DNA from: Pseudomonas sp. Seg1
Lineage (GTDB): Bacteria > Pseudomonadota > Gammaproteobacteria > Pseudomonadales > Pseudomonadaceae
Assembly: GCF_018326005.1 (NCBI RefSeq)
Contig: NZ_AP021903.1
Span: 1,242,001-1,306,000 of the forward strand
Direction: 5' to 3'
Length of the DNA stretch: 64,000 bases
The position numbers and the translations under genes are program-made. The notes under the pieces were generated by a model that saw only the letters and a program-made list of their open reading frames with translations, searched no databases and was not told the DNA's origin. How positions within the stretch are numbered: position 1 is the stretch's first letter; each line of letters begins with the position of its first letter. This document shows positions 63,017-64,000 of the stretch, one piece after another.

Positions 63017-63062
63017 AAGTGCGCAAGAAGTTGCGCAGTACTGCGCAACTTCTTGCGCACTT
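63017..63062. promoter_or_regulatory. Perfect 46-bp palindrome made of two 18-bp sites upstream of hcp
   Basis: The two arms (63017-63039 and 63040-63062) are exact reverse complements. Each contains an 18-bp site that is itself an inverted repeat, TGCGCAAGAAGTTGCGCA at 63020-63037 and TGCGCAACTTCTTGCGCA at 63042-63059, spaced 22 bp. They lie about 110-155 bp upstream of the inferred hcp start, the usual position for activators of sigma-54 promoters. Confidence 0.65.
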
Positions 63063-63100
63063 GGCTACAGGCCTTGTGGCGTATGGGCTGTAGCCAAGTT
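63059..63100. repeat. Inverted repeat beside the hcp upstream sites
   Basis: ACTTGGCTACAG (63059-63070) and CTGTAGCCAAGT (63089-63100) are exact inverse arms with an 18-base loop. It joins the paired palindromes and the third site. It may be a second factor's site or a structural element. Confidence 0.55.
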
Positions 63101-63123
63101 GGTAGCTGAAAATTGAAAACAAG

Positions 63124-63141
63124 TGCGCAACTTCTTGCGCA
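63124..63141. promoter_or_regulatory. Third copy of the 18-bp palindromic site
   Basis: TGCGCAACTTCTTGCGCA, identical to the copy at 63042-63059. The three sites together suggest cooperative binding. It lies closer to the divergent chemoreceptor gene, whose promoter (TATACT at 63325-63330) is about 190 bp away. Confidence 0.6.
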
Positions 63142-63363
63142 TCATGGCTCTTCGCCGCCATTGGCCGGTCACGAATGACCGATCCATCGCCTCCTTTTGT
63201 CATTCCGTCACTGGTACGCCAGCCCCGGATTGGCGGACAGTCCCACCCCAGAGCCGCCCGGCAAACCACGCCGGGCCGGCCCGGGGGTTAAAAAGCGTCT
63301 TATTAATGAAACACTGCCCTCGGCTATACTCCCCGCATTTCGACCTAGGCACGAGGAATCACT

Positions 63364-64000
63364 GTGAAGAACTGGACGTTGCGCCAACGCATTTTGGCGA
63401 GCTTTGCGGTGATTATCGCGATCATGTTGCTGATGGTGGTCGTGTCGTATTCGCGGCTGCTGAAGATTGAAAGCAGTGAAAGCAGCGTGCGCGACGACGC
63501 GATCCCCGGGGTTTATTACAGCTCGATGATCCGCGGCGCCTGGGTCGACAGTTACCTGCAGACTCAGGAGTTGCTCGGGCTCAAGGAAGGGCAGGGCATC
63601 AGTAGCGAAGATGCCGCCGACTACAAGGCGTTCGAAAACCGCCTGCAAGAGCAGATGGCCAACTACCGCAATACCGTCACCACGGACGAGGATCGGGTCG
63701 AGTTCGCCGCGTTCGAGAAATATCACGACGCTTATATGCAGATTCAGGATCAGGTGCTGGATCTTCACAAGCGCAATCTGGAAGCCGACGCGGTCAAGCT
63801 GTTCAGCGAAAAGCTGACACCGACCTGGTACACCGGGCGCATGAAACTCAACGACATCATCAGCGAAAACAAGAAAGTCGCCGATCAGGCCATGGCCAAT
63901 ATCGACGATGCCGTCGCGGCAGCGAAGATCAGCATGTTCATCTCGCTGCTGGTGGCCGTGCTGGCCGCCGGTGCCTGTGGCTTGCTGCTGATGCGCGCGA
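63364..64000 (+). CDS. Methyl-accepting chemotaxis protein (N-terminal part; 3' end beyond window)
   Basis: The first 212 residues of a chemoreceptor: membrane helix 1 (ILASFAVIIAIMLLMVVVSY), a periplasmic four-helix-bundle ligand domain (about 33-185, SSVRDDAIPGVYYSSMIRGA) and the start of helix 2 (ISMFISLLVAVLAAGACGLL). HAMP and signalling domains would lie beyond the window. GTG start with GAGGAA seven bases upstream. Ligand unknown. A sigma-70-like TATACT is at 63325-63330. Confidence 0.88.
   Translation, partial: MKNWTLRQRILASFAVIIAIMLLMVVVSYSRLLKIESSESSVRDDAIPGVYYSSMIRGAWVDSYLQTQELLGLKEGQGISSEDAADYKAFENRLQEQMANYRNTVTTDEDRVEFAAFEKYHDAYMQIQDQVLDLHKRNLEADAVKLFSEKLTPTWYTGRMKLNDIISENKKVADQAMANIDDAVAAAKISMFISLLVAVLAAGACGLLLMRA

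Overview
The window is a piece of chromosome from a Pseudomonas of the fluorescens group. The evidence is GC-rich codon use, the gene order (nag PTS operon, purT, ffh-rpsP-rimM-trmD-rplS, xerD-dsbC-hom-thrC, recJ, which from memory is also the order in P. aeruginosa), and many intergenic REP-type inverted repeats typical of these genomes. No rRNA, tRNA, CRISPR array, insertion sequence or replication origin was seen.

Region 1 (1-6.9 kb, minus strand): an N-acetylglucosamine uptake and catabolic operon, nagR-nagA-nagB2-nagF-nagE, with likely operators upstream. Region 2 (7-36 kb): mostly core genes. These are an L,D-transpeptidase, two Nudix hydrolases, a gamma-carbonic anhydrase, purT, an MHS-type transporter, a CorC-like protein, ypjD/ffh divergent pair, the rpsP operon, an Na+/H+ antiporter, xerD, dsbC, hom, thrC, a vestigial sensor/receiver pair, a candidate small RNA, a CoA-transferase, yaeQ, recJ and an old-yellow-enzyme reductase. 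Region 3 (35.9-39.8 kb): opgD, then a small accessory patch with a conserved 61-residue protein, a BRO-N protein and a VapBC-type toxin-antitoxin pair. Region 4 (39.8-49.9 kb, minus strand): a polyamine uptake and aminoaldehyde oxidation cluster like E. coli ydcSTUV-patD, with an added permease, a second aldehyde dehydrogenase and a LysR regulator.

Region 5 (50.8-62.9 kb, minus strand) is the most unusual part: an orphan type VI secretion (T6SS) island. It reads hcp, vgrG, a 1074-residue MIX-type effector with a membrane-spanning C-terminal part, then two paralogous four-helix membrane proteins that are probable immunity proteins. Each of these is followed by a fragment of the 3' end of hcp. 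Then come further orphan membrane proteins and a decaying paralogue. The vgrG-effector-immunity1-hcp fragment-immunity2 chain is joined by successive ATGA overlaps. No T6SS sheath, baseplate or ClpV genes are in the window, so the apparatus must be encoded elsewhere. Upstream of hcp lie a sigma-54-like promoter and three copies of an 18-bp palindrome, two of them forming a perfect 46-bp palindrome; they look like binding sites for an enhancer-binding activator. The window ends inside a chemoreceptor gene.

All names are from reading translated sequence by eye; no database search was run.
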